A program made the translations under genes and the position numbers. The notes beneath the pieces are model-generated. The model was not told where the DNA came from, ran no database searches, and saw only the letters and a list, made by a program, of their open reading frames with translations. DNA of 64,000 nucleotides from Rhodanobacteraceae bacterium ZG21-1 (GTDB lineage: Bacteria; Pseudomonadota; Gammaproteobacteria; Xanthomonadales; Rhodanobacteraceae): assembly GCA_021390615.1 (NCBI GenBank), contig JAJEJU010000025.1:1116001-1180000 (forward strand), written 5' to 3'. Numbering within the stretch: the stretch's first letter is position 1; each line of letters begins with the position of its first letter. Shown here one piece after another: positions 51,011-61,356 of this stretch.

Positions 51011-53287
51011 ATGACACGCGTTACCTACCTTGGTTTTCCGCGCATCGGCCGCCGCCGCGAGCTCAAGCGCGCCCTCGAAACCTACTGGCGCGACGGCGAC
51101 GCCGCGCCCCTGCTCGACACGGCCAGGGAGCTGCGCGCCCGGCACTGGCAGCTGGCGCGCGAGGCCGGCGTCGATGTGGTGCCGGCCAACGACTTTTCGC
51201 TGTACGACCACGTGCTCGACCACGCGGTGCTGTTCGACGCGATCCCGGCGCGCTACCGCCCGGCGTTCGCGGCCGATCCGCTGCGCGGCTATTTCGCCAT
51301 GGCGCGCGGCGACGCCGAGCTGCATGCGCTGGAAATGACCAAGTGGTTCGACACCAACTACCACTACCTGGTGCCCGAGCTGCAGGCCGGCCAGAGCTTC
51401 CGCCTCACCGGCGACAAGCCGCTGGCGGAGTGGCGCGAGGCGCAGGCGCTGGGCATCGAGGCGCGCCCGGTGCTGCTGGGGCCGGTCTCGTTCCTGCGCC
51501 TGAGCAAGACCGTCGACGGCAGCGATCCGCTGCAGCTGCTCGACGCCCTGCTGCCGGTCTACGCCGAGCTGCTCGCGCAGCTGGCCGCCGCCGGCGTGGC
51601 CTGGGTGCAGATCGACGAACCCTGCCTGGTGCTGGACCTCGACGCGCCGACACGCCAGGCCTATGAGAAGGCCTATGCGACCCTGGCCAAGGGCGCGACG
51701 CCGAAACGCCTGCTGGCGACCTATTTCGGCGCGCTGCAGGACAACCTGGCGCTGGCGGCTTCGCTGCCGGTCGACGGCCTGCACGTAGACCTGGTGCGCG
51801 CGCCCGAACAGCTCGACGCCGTGCTGACGGCGCTGCCGGCTGATCGCGTGCTGAGCGCAGGCGTGGTGGACGGCCGCAACGTCTGGCGCAGCCGGCCCGC
51901 GCAAGTCTCGGCCCTGCTCGAGCACGCCACGCGGCGCGGCAGCGACCAGCTGTGGCTGGCGCCCTCGTGTTCGCTGCTGCACGTGCCGATCGACGCCGAA
52001 CAGGAAACCCAGCTGGCCGGCGATCTGCGCAGTTGGCTGGCCTTCGCGCGGCAGAAGCTGGAAGAACTGCGCCTGTACGCCGACGCCCTCGCCGGCGATG
52101 CGCAGGCGCGCGAACAGCTGGCGCAGCAGACCGCACGGCTCGAAGCGCGCGGGCGGGCGCCCGGCGTGCAGCGGCAGGACGTGCGCGGCCGCCTGCAGGC
52201 GCTCAGCCCGCAGGCCACCCTGCGTCGCTCGGAACGTCCGTATCGGCGCAGCGTGCAGGCCGGCGCGCTGAAGCTGCCGCCGCTGCCCACCACCACCATC
52301 GGTTCGTTCCCGCAGACCGACGCGCTGCGCCGCGCCCGCGCCGAACATCGTGCCGGCCGCCTCGACACCGCGGCCTACGAGAGCGTGCTGGCCGAGGAAA
52401 TCCAGCACGTGCTGAAGCAGCAGGAAGCGCTGGGGCTGGACGTGCTGGTGCACGGCGAGCCCGAGCGCAACGACATGGTGGAATACTTCGGCGAGCAGCT
52501 CGAAGGCTTCGCCTTCACCCGTCACGGCTGGGTGCAGAGCTACGGCTCGCGCTGCGTCAAGCCGCCGCTGATCTGGGGCGACGTGGCGCGTCCCGCGCCG
52601 ATGACGGTGCGCTGGTCCAGCTACGCGCAGTCGCTCACCGAAAAGCCGGTCAAGGGCATGCTCACCGGGCCGGTGACCGTGCTGCAGTGGTCCTTCGTGC
52701 GCGACGACCTGCCGCGCGAGACGGTGTGCCGCCAGCTCGCGCTGGCCCTGCGCGACGAAGTGCACGACCTTGAGCGCGCCGGCATCCAGGTGATCCAGAT
52801 CGACGAGCCCGCGCTGCGCGAGGGCCTGCCGCTGCGTCACGCGGAGCAGGCGCACTACCTGGACTGGGCGGTGCAGTGCTTCCGCATCACCGCCGGCGGC
52901 GTCGCCGACGCCACCCAGATCCACACCCACATGTGCTACTCGGAGTTCAACGCGATCATCGAGGCGGTGTCCGCGCTCGATGCCGACGTGATCTCGATCG
53001 AGAGCAGCCGCTCGCGCATGGAACTGCTCGATGCCTTCGAGCGCTTCCGCTACCCCGGCGACATCGGCCCCGGCGTCTACGACATCCACTCGCCGCGCGT
53101 ACCGGCCACGACCGAGATGGCCGGGCTGCTGCGCAAGGCGCTGGAGGTGCTCGACGCCGGCCAGCTGTGGGTCAATCCGGACTGCGGCTTGAAGACCCGC
53201 GGCTGGACCGAGGTGAACCAGGCGCTGGCGGCGATGGTGGCCGCCGCGCACGAGCTGCGCGGCGAACTGGCGCAGCGCGCGGCCTGA
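51011..53287 (+). CDS. metE: Cobalamin-independent methionine synthase MetE
   Basis: 758 residues from the ATG at 51011 (AGAGGAA upstream), against 753 in E. coli. It begins [20 protein letters not shown] and contains [18 protein letters not shown]. The C-terminal catalytic domain has [36 protein letters not shown], the zinc-binding [12 protein letters not shown] and [15 protein letters not shown]. It methylates homocysteine from 5-methyltetrahydrofolate-polyglutamate in the cytoplasm. Controlled by the B12 riboswitch upstream. Confidence 0.97.
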   Translation: MTRVTYLGFPRIGRRRELKRALETYWRDGDAAPLLDTARELRARHWQLAREAGVDVVPANDFSLYDHVLDHAVLFDAIPARYRPAFAADPLRGYFAMARGDAELHALEMTKWFDTNYHYLVPELQAGQSFRLTGDKPLAEWREAQALGIEARPVLLGPVSFLRLSKTVDGSDPLQLLDALLPVYAELLAQLAAAGVAWVQIDEPCLVLDLDAPTRQAYEKAYATLAKGATPKRLLATYFGALQDNLALAASLPVDGLHVDLVRAPEQLDAVLTALPADRVLSAGVVDGRNVWRSRPAQVSALLEHATRRGSDQLWLAPSCSLLHVPIDAEQETQLAGDLRSWLAFARQKLEELRLYADALAGDAQAREQLAQQTARLEARGRAPGVQRQDVRGRLQALSPQATLRRSERPYRRSVQAGALKLPPLPTTTIGSFPQTDALRRARAEHRAGRLDTAAYESVLAEEIQHVLKQQEALGLDVLVHGEPERNDMVEYFGEQLEGFAFTRHGWVQSYGSRCVKPPLIWGDVARPAPMTVRWSSYAQSLTEKPVKGMLTGPVTVLQWSFVRDDLPRETVCRQLALALRDEVHDLERAGIQVIQIDEPALREGLPLRHAEQAHYLDWAVQCFRITAGGVADATQIHTHMCYSEFNAIIEAVSALDADVISIESSRSRMELLDAFERFRYPGDIGPGVYDIHSPRVPATTEMAGLLRKALEVLDAGQLWVNPDCGLKTRGWTEVNQALAAMVAAAHELRGELAQRAA

Positions 53288-53293
53288 GCCGGG

Positions 53294-53327
53294 GCCGGCC
53301 TGTCGCGAGCGATCGCGGCAGGCCGGC
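53294..53327. terminator. Bidirectional terminator between metE and copD
   Basis: A 15-bp stem (53294-53308 with 53313-53327, one G-U type mismatch) closes on a GCGA tetraloop, in the 50 bp between the convergent genes. No T-run, but very stable. Confidence 0.75.
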
Positions 53328-53338
53328 AGCGTGCCGAT

Positions 53339-54979
53339 TCAGGCCTCGCGGTAATTGAGCAGGATCAGGCCGATCAGCACGAAGCTGATCGGCCACACCA
53401 GGCCGACGATGCGGCTGCCCGGCGGCTCCAGGCGCAGTTCCAGCCAGCGCGCCACGCCGCCGAGGATGCCGAGCAAGGCCAGCGGCGTATGGGTCAGCTC
53501 GATCAGCAGCTGATCCTTCACGTTGGCGATGGTGTGGGTATGCGTGAGCAGCAGCGCTCCGCCTGCAATGGTCAGCAGCGGGAACACCCAGGCCGCCCGC
53601 GTAGGCGCGAGGCCGCCGGCGCGCACGCGCCACTCGAACAGGCCGAACACCACGATCAGCAGCACGAACACGCGGTGCTGGAAGATTTCCACGTCGCGCA
53701 GGCTGGCGAAGAAGCCGATCGGCCCGAGCGGCCACGCCTCCGGATCGGAACGAATGAACAGGAACACCGCCAGCCCGAGAAACAGCAGCGGCCAGTGCCT
53801 GGCCGCGCGCCAGCCGAGCCCGTTCAACAAGGCGAGCAGACCGATCGCCAGCACGAACACGCCGGCCCAGTGATGGTTGTATTCCGACCAGGCGATGTCG
53901 GCGGCGCTGCTCGGCGGCGCCACGCCCGAGCCGGGCACGTAGGCCGGCGCGGGCTGCTGCGCGCGGCGCGCGGCTTCGTCGTCGAGCTGCTTCTGCAGGC
54001 GCGACAGCGCCAGCGCATCGTGCTCCGGCGACGCCAACCGCGGCCATACCGGCATGTTGCGCTGGGCGATCTCGTGCAGGCTGACCCGATCCTGCACCAG
54101 ATCCACCGCCGGCGGCGCCGAGGTCAGCGAGGCGGCCGCGAAGAAGATGCACAGGCCGATCGCGAACTCGGCTTCGGCGAAACGCCTGAGCCGATTCACC
54201 GGCGTCCGCGGATCGGCGCGCAAGCGCTCGACCAAGCGGTAGTTGCCGGCGCCCAGGCCGAGCAGCAGCAGGAACATCGCCACCTTGGCACCGACCATCA
54301 CGCCATAGGCGGTGCCGTAGAAACCCTGCCAAGAACCGATGTAGGCCACGCTCATGGCCAGTCCCGACAGCACGATGCAGGCCACGCCGGCCATCGACAT
54401 CAGCGAATAGCGCCGGCCGACCAGACGCCAGCCGACGCCATCGCGCACCTGGCTCAGCGCCAGCAGGAAACAGGGCAGCCCGCCGATCCAGATCGCCGCA
54501 CCGAGCTGATGCAGGCCTTCGACCAGCAGCAGCGGCAGCCGATGATCCAGCCGCGCCTGCGCGTGCGTGGTCAAGGTCGCCGCCGCCAGTTCCGCCAGGC
54601 CGAGCAGGAGCAGCAGCGCGTCCGGCACGCGTCGGCCAACCAGCACGGCGATCGCCAGCGCCGCCGCCATCTTGGCCATGCCGGCCAGCGCGAAATCCGC
54701 CTGCAACACATTGCTCACCGGCAGCTCGACCGTGCTGCTCAGCACCGCCGTCTGCAGCGCGATCATCAGGCCCTCGCAGAGCAGCAGGGCCAGCGCGGCG
54801 ATCCGCACGATGCGCGCGGCGCCGCGCAGGATCGACTCGCCCGGCAACAGTTGCGGCGCCAGCGGCCGCGCCAGCAACAGCAGGAACAGCAGCGCGCCCA
54901 GCATCACCGACTGCGCGGTGACGGTCAGCGCATGCAGCAGGATGCTGAGGTAGCCGAACAGATCGACCAGCAGGTTCAT
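53339..54979 (-). CDS. copD: CopD-family copper resistance membrane protein, extended
   Basis: 546 residues, long for CopD (about 300). The N-terminal half (to about 300) has the CopD helices with [40 protein letters not shown] and [20 protein letters not shown]. After a hydrophilic loop (about 320-370) the C-terminal half adds further helices ([40 protein letters not shown]). The extra histidine pairs could bind copper. CopD is thought to move copper across the inner membrane with CopC, encoded next on the same strand. Confidence 0.85.
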   Translation of the reverse strand: MNLLVDLFGYLSILLHALTVTAQSVMLGALLFLLLLARPLAPQLLPGESILRGAARIVRIAALALLLCEGLMIALQTAVLSSTVELPVSNVLQADFALAGMAKMAAALAIAVLVGRRVPDALLLLLGLAELAAATLTTHAQARLDHRLPLLLVEGLHQLGAAIWIGGLPCFLLALSQVRDGVGWRLVGRRYSLMSMAGVACIVLSGLAMSVAYIGSWQGFYGTAYGVMVGAKVAMFLLLLGLGAGNYRLVERLRADPRTPVNRLRRFAEAEFAIGLCIFFAAASLTSAPPAVDLVQDRVSLHEIAQRNMPVWPRLASPEHDALALSRLQKQLDDEAARRAQQPAPAYVPGSGVAPPSSAADIAWSEYNHHWAGVFVLAIGLLALLNGLGWRAARHWPLLFLGLAVFLFIRSDPEAWPLGPIGFFASLRDVEIFQHRVFVLLIVVFGLFEWRVRAGGLAPTRAAWVFPLLTIAGGALLLTHTHTIANVKDQLLIELTHTPLALLGILGGVARWLELRLEPPGSRIVGLVWPISFVLIGLILLNYREA

Positions 54980-55037
54980 GCGCGCCCCGTCCCGAGACGA
55001 CCCACGCCCGCCCGGATGCCGGCGGACCGGCGACGGC

Positions 55038-55454
55038 TCACTGGCCGGTCACCGTGAACTTCACCTCGCCGCGCGTCACGTGGCCGTCGACCGACAGCAC
55101 CTGCCAGTGCAGCACGTACTGACCGGGCATCGCTTCGATATGTGCGGCAAGGCGGTCCTGCGCGGCCGGATCGGCGTCCAGCTTCAGCACCTGGCCGGCG
55201 CCGGCCGGTCCGTCGAGGCTGAGCCGCGAACGCCCCGCGTCGATGCGGCTGTTGTAGCGCAGCTGCAGCGCCAGCGGGCCGGCCGGCGCACTGGCGCCGT
55301 CGGCCGGGGTGCTGCTCACCAGCACCGCGTGCGCAAAGGCCAGCGGCACCACGCCCAGGACCAGGGCCAGCGCCAAGCCGGCCCGCAGCAGCACGGATCG
55401 AAACGCGATGGAGCTGACCGCGATGGATCGAAGCACGACGGATGGAAAACGCAT
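55038..55454 (-). CDS. copC: CopC periplasmic copper-binding protein
   Basis: 138 residues from the ATG at 55454 (GGGAGAG upstream). A signal peptide ends AFA with His as the first mature residue (HAVLVSSTPADGASAPAGPL), the classic CopC N-terminal copper site. The beta-barrel closes with QYVLHWQVLSVDGHVTRGEV, with the second conserved histidine. It passes copper to CopD, encoded 58 bp downstream. Confidence 0.93.
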   Translation of the reverse strand: MRFPSVVLRSIAVSSIAFRSVLLRAGLALALVLGVVPLAFAHAVLVSSTPADGASAPAGPLALQLRYNSRIDAGRSRLSLDGPAGAGQVLKLDADPAAQDRLAAHIEAMPGQYVLHWQVLSVDGHVTRGEVKFTVTGQ

Positions 55455-55695
55455 CGGTCCGCTCTCCCGTTCGCCGGATGGTGGCCGTATGCGCATGCGC
55501 CGGCGGCCGGCCCCCGTCGCCGCATGCGGGCCGCCATCATGGCACCGGCCAGGCGTCGCGTCGCGGGCCGGCATCACGGGTCCGCCCGCCGCGACTGCGC
55601 TATCCTGCGCCGACTGGGTGGCCCGAAGGCCGCGAGAAAGCCGTCCAGATGGCTGAATCGGCACGGAATCGTCATCTGCCGGCGGCACACTCGGG

Positions 55696-55724
55696 CTGCA
55701 AAATCCGGGCGTCCCCTGTATCAT
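55696..55724 (+). promoter_or_regulatory. Promoter of metK
   Basis: CTGCAA (55696-55701), a 17-bp spacer and TATCAT (55719-55724). Transcription would start near 55731, just before the palindrome-like element shared with the metE leader. Confidence 0.55.
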
Positions 55725-55737
55725 GCCCGTTTCTTTT

Positions 55738-55763
55738 ATCTCTTTATCCGTACGGAAGGATAT
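55738..55763 (+). promoter_or_regulatory. Met-regulon-like element in the metK leader
   Basis: ATCTCTTTATCCG repeats the left half and centre of the metE element (ATCTCTTCATCCG) with one change; the right half is a degenerate inverted copy ending GGATAT. It lies between the promoter and the ATG, where a bound repressor would block transcription. Here no riboswitch is present, so a DNA-level signal is the simpler reading. Confidence 0.5.
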
Positions 55764-55771
55764 AAACCGCG

Positions 55772-56983
55772 ATGAGCAACTTCCTCTTCACCTCCGAATC
55801 GGTCTCCGAAGGCCATCCGGACAAGGTCGCCGACCAGATTTCCGATGCCGTCCTCGATGCGATCCTGGTGCAGGATCCGCGCGCGCGCGTGGCTTGCGAG
55901 ACCCTGGTGAAGACCGGCGTGGCCATCGTCGCCGGCGAGATCACCACCAGCGCCTGGATCGACCTGGAGGCGCTGACCCGCAAGGTCATCGTCGACATCG
56001 GCTATGACTCCAGCGAGGTCGGCTTCGACGGCGAGACCTGCGGCGTGCTGAACCTGATCGGCAAGCAGTCGCCCGACATCAACCAGGGCGTGGACCGCAA
56101 GAAGCCCGAGGAACAGGGCGCCGGCGACCAGGGCCTGATGTTCGGCTACGCCACCAACGAGACCAAGGACTTCATGCCGGCGGCGATCTACTACTCGCAC
56201 CGCCTGGTCGAGCAGCAGGCCAAGGTGCGCAAGGCCAAGAAGTCGCCGCTGCCGTGGCTGCGTCCGGACGCCAAGAGCCAGGTCACCCTGCGCTACGAGA
56301 ACGGCGTGGCCACCGCCATCGACGCCGTGGTGCTGTCCACCCAGCACGATCCGGACGTGAAGCAGAAGGATCTGGTCGAGGCCGTGCGCGAGCACATCCT
56401 GAAGCCGGTGCTGCCGGCCAAGCTGCTGCACAAGGGCACCAAGTTCCACATCAACCCGACCGGCAAGTTCGTGATCGGCGGCCCGGTGGGCGACTGCGGC
56501 CTGACCGGCCGCAAGATCATCGTCGACACCTACGGCGGCTGGGCCCGCCACGGCGGCGGCGCGTTCTCCGGCAAGGATCCGTCCAAGGTGGACCGTTCGG
56601 CCGCCTACGCCGCGCGCTACGTGGCCAAGAACATCGTGGCCGCCGGCATCGCCGACCGCTGCGAGGTGCAGGTGAGCTACGCCATCGGCGTGGCCGAGCC
56701 GACCTCGATCTCGGTGACCACCTTCGGCACCGGCAAGATCAGCGACGAGAAGATCGAGAAGCTGATCCGCAAGCACTTCGACCTGCGCCCGTACGGCATC
56801 ATCAAGATGCTCGACCTGATCCACCCGATGTACCAGCAGACCGCCAGCTACGGCCACTTCGGCCGCACCCCGTATGAAGTGAAGGGCGCGGACGGCAAGA
56901 CCTACACGGCGTTCTCGTGGGAAAAGACCGACAAGGCCGAGGCGCTGCGCGCCGACGCCGGGCTCGACGGCAAGAAGAAGTAA
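55772..56983 (+). CDS. metK: S-adenosylmethionine synthetase MetK
   Basis: 403 residues. It opens [20 protein letters not shown] and carries the family signatures [15 protein letters not shown] and [16 protein letters not shown], plus [19 protein letters not shown]. It makes SAM from methionine and ATP in the cytoplasm. With metE it lies within 6 kb of the same chromosome region, separated by copC-copD. A strong terminator follows. Confidence 0.98.
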   Translation: MSNFLFTSESVSEGHPDKVADQISDAVLDAILVQDPRARVACETLVKTGVAIVAGEITTSAWIDLEALTRKVIVDIGYDSSEVGFDGETCGVLNLIGKQSPDINQGVDRKKPEEQGAGDQGLMFGYATNETKDFMPAAIYYSHRLVEQQAKVRKAKKSPLPWLRPDAKSQVTLRYENGVATAIDAVVLSTQHDPDVKQKDLVEAVREHILKPVLPAKLLHKGTKFHINPTGKFVIGGPVGDCGLTGRKIIVDTYGGWARHGGGAFSGKDPSKVDRSAAYAARYVAKNIVAAGIADRCEVQVSYAIGVAEPTSISVTTFGTGKISDEKIEKLIRKHFDLRPYGIIKMLDLIHPMYQQTASYGHFGRTPYEVKGADGKTYTAFSWEKTDKAEALRADAGLDGKKK

Positions 56984-57014
56984 GCCACCGCCGGGCACAC
57001 GCTGCATACCAGAA

Positions 57015-57041
57015 CCCGCAGGATCTCCTGCGGGTTTTTTT
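57015..57041 (+). terminator. Intrinsic terminator of metK
   Basis: CCCGCAGGA (57015-57023) pairs with 57026-57034 over a 2-nt centre and is followed by seven T residues (57035-57041). Confidence 0.95.
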
Positions 57042-57125
57042 ATGGGCGGCAGGCGCCACGCCGCCGCCATCCATGGGCCGCCGGCTCTGCTAGCCTGTAT
57101 TCCGCCTCACCACGGAGCACCACGC

Positions 57126-58097
57126 ATGACAAGGATTCGTCGCCGGCGCTCGCCGGCCGGCCTGCTCGCCGCCGCCCTGCTCGGCCTGGCCGCCTGTTCG
57201 GCGCCCAAGCCCGCCGACCTTGCCGCCGAACGGCAGGCGTTCCAGACCCGCATCGTCGCCGACACGCTCACCCCGGACGGACCCGCCGACACGCCGCCGC
57301 CCGCGCTGCTCGAGCGCATCCATTACCCAGCGCCGGCGGGCGCGCTGGTGGCCTACCTCACGCCCGATCCGCACGACGGCAAGAAGCATCCGGCGGTGCT
57401 CTGGGCGCATGGCGGCTACGGCGGCATCGGCTCGTTCCTGTGGGACAGCCAGCCGTCCGACAACGACCAGAGCGCGCGCGCCTTCCGCGAGGCCGGCATC
57501 GTGATGATGGTGCCGTCCTGGCGTGGCGAGAACGACAACCCCGGCCGCTTCGAGATGTTCTACGGCGAGGTGGACGACCTGCTCGCCGCGCGCGCCTATC
57601 TCGCCAGCCTGCCCTGGGTCGATCCGCAGCGCATCTACCTGGCCGGCCACAGCACCGGCGGCACCATGGCGTTGCTGGCCGCCGAAAAAGGCGTCGGCTT
57701 CCGCGACGTGTTCTCGCTCGGCGGCGTGGCCGACCTGGGCCGTCGCCTGGCGGCCGGGCCAACCCAGGCCGCGGCGCCGTTCGACACCCACTCCGCGCAG
57801 GAGCTTCGCCTGCGCTCGCCGATTTATTACCTGGCCGGCCTGAAGGCGCCGAGCTTCTATTTCGAGGGCCAGGGCGAGTGGACCGCGCGGGAGGCGCGCT
57901 CGATGCAGGCCGAGGCCGAGCGGCTGCACGCACCGCTGCAGGTGTTCATCGTGCCCGGCGGCACGCATTTCTCCATCGTGCTGCCGATCACCCGGCTGAT
58001 CGCAGCGAAGATCCTGGCGGACAACGGGCCGAAAACCGCGATAACCTTCTCCCAGGACGAAGTGGAGCGAGCCTTCCACGACCTGGCACAGCCCTGA
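57126..58097 (+). CDS. Lipoprotein alpha/beta-hydrolase (dienelactone hydrolase/peptidase-like)
   Basis: 323 residues from the ATG at 57126. The signal peptide ends in the lipobox LAAC. The hydrolase core has HPAVLWAHGGYGGIGSFLWD (oxyanion loop), IYLAGHSTGGTMALLAAEKG (nucleophile Ser in GHSTGG) and a late histidine in VPGGTHFSIVLPI. It resembles prolyl-oligopeptidase/DLH-type esterases exposed on the periplasmic face. Substrate unknown. Confidence 0.82.
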   Translation: MTRIRRRRSPAGLLAAALLGLAACSAPKPADLAAERQAFQTRIVADTLTPDGPADTPPPALLERIHYPAPAGALVAYLTPDPHDGKKHPAVLWAHGGYGGIGSFLWDSQPSDNDQSARAFREAGIVMMVPSWRGENDNPGRFEMFYGEVDDLLAARAYLASLPWVDPQRIYLAGHSTGGTMALLAAEKGVGFRDVFSLGGVADLGRRLAAGPTQAAAPFDTHSAQELRLRSPIYYLAGLKAPSFYFEGQGEWTAREARSMQAEAERLHAPLQVFIVPGGTHFSIVLPITRLIAAKILADNGPKTAITFSQDEVERAFHDLAQP

Positions 58098-58149
58098 CCG
58101 GCATGCCGCGACATCACTGACGGACGCCACGGCAAACCACCGACCACGC

Positions 58150-58776
58150 ATGGACGATTCCAACCGACGCCCCATCGCCGCGCGCCGCAGCGCATGGGCG
58201 CAACGCAGCGCAGCCGCGTTGGCCCGCTCCTCGATCAGCCCCAACCAGATCTCGGTGACCAGCGCCGTATTCGCCGCCATCGGCGCCGCCCTGCTGGCTT
58301 GGTGGCCAAGCTGGCCGGGCCTGCTGGGCTGCGCGCTGTGCGTGCAGCTGCGGCTGGTGTGCAATCTGCTCGACGGCATGGTCGCGGTGGAAGGCGGCAA
58401 GCAATCGGCGGTAGGCGCGCTGTACAACGAATTCCCCGACCGCGTGGCCGATTCGCTGCTGCTCGTCGCGCTCGGCTACGCCAGCGGCGTCGCGTGGCTG
58501 GGCTGGCTCGGCGCCCTGTTCGCCGCGCTGACCGCCTACGTGCGCCTGGCCGGCGGCAGCCTCGGCCTGACCCAGGATTTCCGCGGCCCGATGGCCAAGC
58601 AGCACCGCATGGCGCTGCTCACCCTGGCCTGCGTGCTCGGCGCCGCGGAGAGCGTCTGGTCGGGTACCCGCTGGAGCCTGCTGGCCGCCGCGGTGCTGAT
58701 CGCCGCCGGCTCGGCGCTGACCTGCGTCACCCGCACCCTGCATGTCGCCGCACAGCTGCGCGGGGAGCGCGCATGA
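58150..58776 (+). CDS. CDP-alcohol phosphatidyltransferase family protein (YnbA-like)
   Basis: 208 residues with several membrane helices. The family motif DG-x2-A-x8-G-x9-D-x3-D is seen as NLLDGMVAVEGGKQSAVGAL followed by NEFPDRVAD, supplying the Mg-binding aspartates. The usual AR is AV here. These enzymes transfer an alcohol onto CDP-activated lipid. Its stop overlaps the next ATG by four bases, starting a three-gene phospholipid operon. Confidence 0.85.
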   Translation: MDDSNRRPIAARRSAWAQRSAAALARSSISPNQISVTSAVFAAIGAALLAWWPSWPGLLGCALCVQLRLVCNLLDGMVAVEGGKQSAVGALYNEFPDRVADSLLLVALGYASGVAWLGWLGALFAALTAYVRLAGGSLGLTQDFRGPMAKQHRMALLTLACVLGAAESVWSGTRWSLLAAAVLIAAGSALTCVTRTLHVAAQLRGERA

Positions 58777-59372
58777 TTACCTCGCGCCTGCTGGTCGGGC
58801 TGGTGCGCGCCCTGGTCGGCGCGCACGCGCGCTGGATCGGCAGCCTGCCGTCGGCGCGCCAGCGCATTTATTTCGCCAATCACTCCAGCCATCTGGACGC
58901 TCTCGCGCTGTGGTCGGCGCTGCCGCCGCAGCTGCGCGACACCACGCGGCCGGTGGCCGCGCGCGACTACTGGGGCCAGGGCGGCGTGCGCAGCTTCATC
59001 GCCGACCACGGCTTTCGCGCCGTCTACATCGAGCGCGACCGCGAACATCGCGAAGGCGATCCGCTGCAGCCGCTGATGGACGCGCTGGACGAGGGCGATT
59101 CGCTGATCCTCTTCCCCGAGGGCACGCGCAGCCAGGAAGCGCTGCCGCTGCCGTTCAAGTCGGGGCTGTTCCACCTGGCCCGGCGCTATCCGGAGGTGGA
59201 ACTGGTGGCGGTCTACCTGGACACCCTGCACCGGAGCATGCCCAAGGGCAGCGTGCTGCCGGTGCCGCTGATCTGCACCGTGCGCTTCGGCCGCGGCCTG
59301 CACCTGCAGCCCGGCGAGGGCAAGGAAAGCTTTCTCGAACGCGCCCGCGCGGCGGTGGTGGAACTGGCATGA
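58773..59372 (+). CDS. PlsC-type 1-acylglycerol-phosphate acyltransferase
   Basis: 199 residues. The acyltransferase motif HX4D is IYFANHSSHLDALAL, and the substrate motif FPEGTRS appears as LILFPEGTRSQEALPLPFK. It should acylate lysophospholipid or a related acceptor at the inner membrane. It overlaps both neighbours by four bases, between a CDP-alcohol transferase and a CdsA-like enzyme. Confidence 0.9.
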   Translation: MITSRLLVGLVRALVGAHARWIGSLPSARQRIYFANHSSHLDALALWSALPPQLRDTTRPVAARDYWGQGGVRSFIADHGFRAVYIERDREHREGDPLQPLMDALDEGDSLILFPEGTRSQEALPLPFKSGLFHLARRYPEVELVAVYLDTLHRSMPKGSVLPVPLICTVRFGRGLHLQPGEGKESFLERARAAVVELA

Positions 59373-60346
59373 CGATACCCAGCGGCGCGGCGATGCAGCA
59401 GCTCTCGGCGCAGAGCAAGTTCTGGTGGGTGATGGCCGGCGTGCTGGCCCTGCTGCTGCTCGCCAGCGCGGTCGGCGCGTGGCTGCACCAGCGTTCGCTC
59501 GCCCGTTCGGGCAAGCGCGAAGTGGTCGACAACCTCAACGCGCGCATCCGCTCCTGGTGGGTGATGGCGGCCCTGCTGTGCACCTGCTTCGTGCTCGGCC
59601 GCGGCGCCACGCTGATCTTTTTCGCGCTGGCCTCGCTGTTCGCGCTGCGCGAATTCGTCACCCTCACGCCGACCCGGCGCGGCGACCACCTGCCGCTGTG
59701 TCTGTGCTTCTACGTGGCGATTCCGCTGCAGTACTGGCTGATCGACATCGACTGGTACGGCATGTTCGCGATCTGCCTGCCGGTGTACGGCTTCCTGGTG
59801 CTGCCGGCGGTGTCCGCGCTGACCGGCGACGTGGAGAACTTCCTCGAGCGCACCACCAAGATCCAGTGGGGCCTGATCCTCACCGTGTACTGCATCAGCT
59901 ACGCGCCGGCGATGCTGCTCCTGCATATTCCCGGCTACGAAGGGCAGAGCCTGCTGCTGATGCTGTACCTGCTGCTGGTGGTGCAGATCAGCGACGTGCT
60001 GCAGTACGTGTTCGGCAAGCTGTTCGGCAAGCGCAAGCTGGCACCGCTGGTGAGCCCGTCGAAGACGGTCGAAGGCCTGGTCGGCGGCGGCCTGTCGGCC
60101 ACCGCGATCGGCGCCTGCCTGTGGTGGATCACCCCGTTCTCGTTCTGGGGCTCGGCCGGCATGTCCGCGCTGATCGTGCTCTCCGGCTTCTTCGGCGGAC
60201 TCGCGCTGTCGGCGGTGAAGCGCAGCCTGGGCGCCAAGGACTGGGGCAACATGATCGAGGGCCACGGCGGCATGCTGGACCGGCTGGACTCGGTGAGCTT
60301 CGCCGCGCCGATCTTCTTCCACGTGGTGCACTTCGCCTTTATGTGA
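59369..60346 (+). CDS. CdsA-family phosphatidate cytidylyltransferase (YnbB-like)
   Basis: 325 residues with about eight membrane helices. The C-terminal CdsA signature is present: LVSPSKTVEGLVGGGLSAT, then SAVKRSLGAKDWGNMIEGHG and GMLDRLDS. CdsA enzymes make CDP-diacylglycerol from phosphatidate and CTP. The linkage to the CDP-alcohol transferase recalls the E. coli ynbA-ynbB pair, suggesting a dedicated side pathway and not the housekeeping CdsA. Confidence 0.9.
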   Translation: MTIPSGAAMQQLSAQSKFWWVMAGVLALLLLASAVGAWLHQRSLARSGKREVVDNLNARIRSWWVMAALLCTCFVLGRGATLIFFALASLFALREFVTLTPTRRGDHLPLCLCFYVAIPLQYWLIDIDWYGMFAICLPVYGFLVLPAVSALTGDVENFLERTTKIQWGLILTVYCISYAPAMLLLHIPGYEGQSLLLMLYLLLVVQISDVLQYVFGKLFGKRKLAPLVSPSKTVEGLVGGGLSATAIGACLWWITPFSFWGSAGMSALIVLSGFFGGLALSAVKRSLGAKDWGNMIEGHGGMLDRLDSVSFAAPIFFHVVHFAFM

Positions 60347-60552
60347 AGCGCGCCGAGCCGAAGCCGTTGGTCGCGCCGACGCGTCCAACCTGATCTCGCC
60401 AGTCGACTGCTTCGCTAGACCACCCACGCGTCGCCAAGCCTGTCACTCAAAAGGCCATGTGCGCGAAATCGCACCGGCCATGCTCCGAACAAGGCGGCGG
60501 CTTTCTAGAATGCACGCGCCCCGAACTGCATCACCTCGATCTGGACATTCGT

Positions 60553-61356
60553 ATGCGAGTCCGCCTTGCCCTCCTCTTCATCGTGCTGGCCGTGACCTGC
60601 CTGCCCGCTCTGGCCGCGTCGACCGATCGCGCCAGCCAGGCGCAGCAGCAGGCGGCGCTGCATGCGCTGGCCGGGCAGGACATGCCGGAGGCCGCCAGCA
60701 TCAAAGGCGTGGCGCTGGCGCCGTGGACGCATGGCCCGACCGGCGCGGGTCCGCTGTGGGTGGTGGCCGCGCTGATCCTGCCGCCCGGCGATGATGCCGC
60801 GGTGCAGCTGTGGACCGGTGTGCTGCGCCAGGACGGCGATGGCTTCCAGCTCCTCGCGGACGATCGCAGCGAACGCCCGGACACCTCGCCGATGCCATGG
60901 AGCCTGGATGTGCGGCTCGACCTGATTCCCTATCGCATCAGCGCGCAGGAAACCGCCTTCGGCGTGCGCTTCAGCAACAGCTACGATTCGACTGCGCACA
61001 GCGATTACCAGGAACAGCTCAGCCTGTATCGCTATGCCGGGCAGGCGCTGACCCCGATCTTCACCGCGCTCACCGACACCAGCACCTACGACAAGGATGG
61101 CGTGCAGTCCTGCACCCAGGACAAGGCGGGCGCCGGCAAGGAGCCCAGCGAGGCACAGCAGGATGCCTGCGATCGCGAGAACACCGTCGAGGCGCACTAC
61201 GTGCTCGCCTTCGGCAACCAGACCCACCAGGATCATTACGACCTGCTGGTGCGCGCCAAGCCCGGTTCGACGGCTTCCGCCAAGGCCAGGGCCGGCCTGC
61301 GCTTCACCTGGAACGGCAAGACCTACGCGCCGCGCACGTTCGACGGCGGGCAGTAG
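60553..61356 (+). CDS. Secreted protein of unknown function
   Basis: 267 residues from the ATG at 60553; the signal peptide (LALLFIVLAVTCLPALAAS) starts here, although the frame is open upstream. The mature part has FGVRFSNSYDSTAHSDYQEQ, a cysteine pair in the acidic segment VQSCTQDKAGAGKEPSEAQQ and DACDRENTV, and a final FTWNGKTYAPRTFDGGQ. The layout recalls periplasmic inhibitor-like or beta-propeller-like proteins, but I recognise no family. Confidence 0.65.
   Translation: MRVRLALLFIVLAVTCLPALAASTDRASQAQQQAALHALAGQDMPEAASIKGVALAPWTHGPTGAGPLWVVAALILPPGDDAAVQLWTGVLRQDGDGFQLLADDRSERPDTSPMPWSLDVRLDLIPYRISAQETAFGVRFSNSYDSTAHSDYQEQLSLYRYAGQALTPIFTALTDTSTYDKDGVQSCTQDKAGAGKEPSEAQQDACDRENTVEAHYVLAFGNQTHQDHYDLLVRAKPGSTASAKARAGLRFTWNGKTYAPRTFDGGQ

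Noticed and set aside
60553-61356. Additional XAC2610-type immunity protein
   Set aside because: Length and signal peptide are suggestive, but the characteristic NDKIV and GDPF segments are missing and no effector is adjacent.
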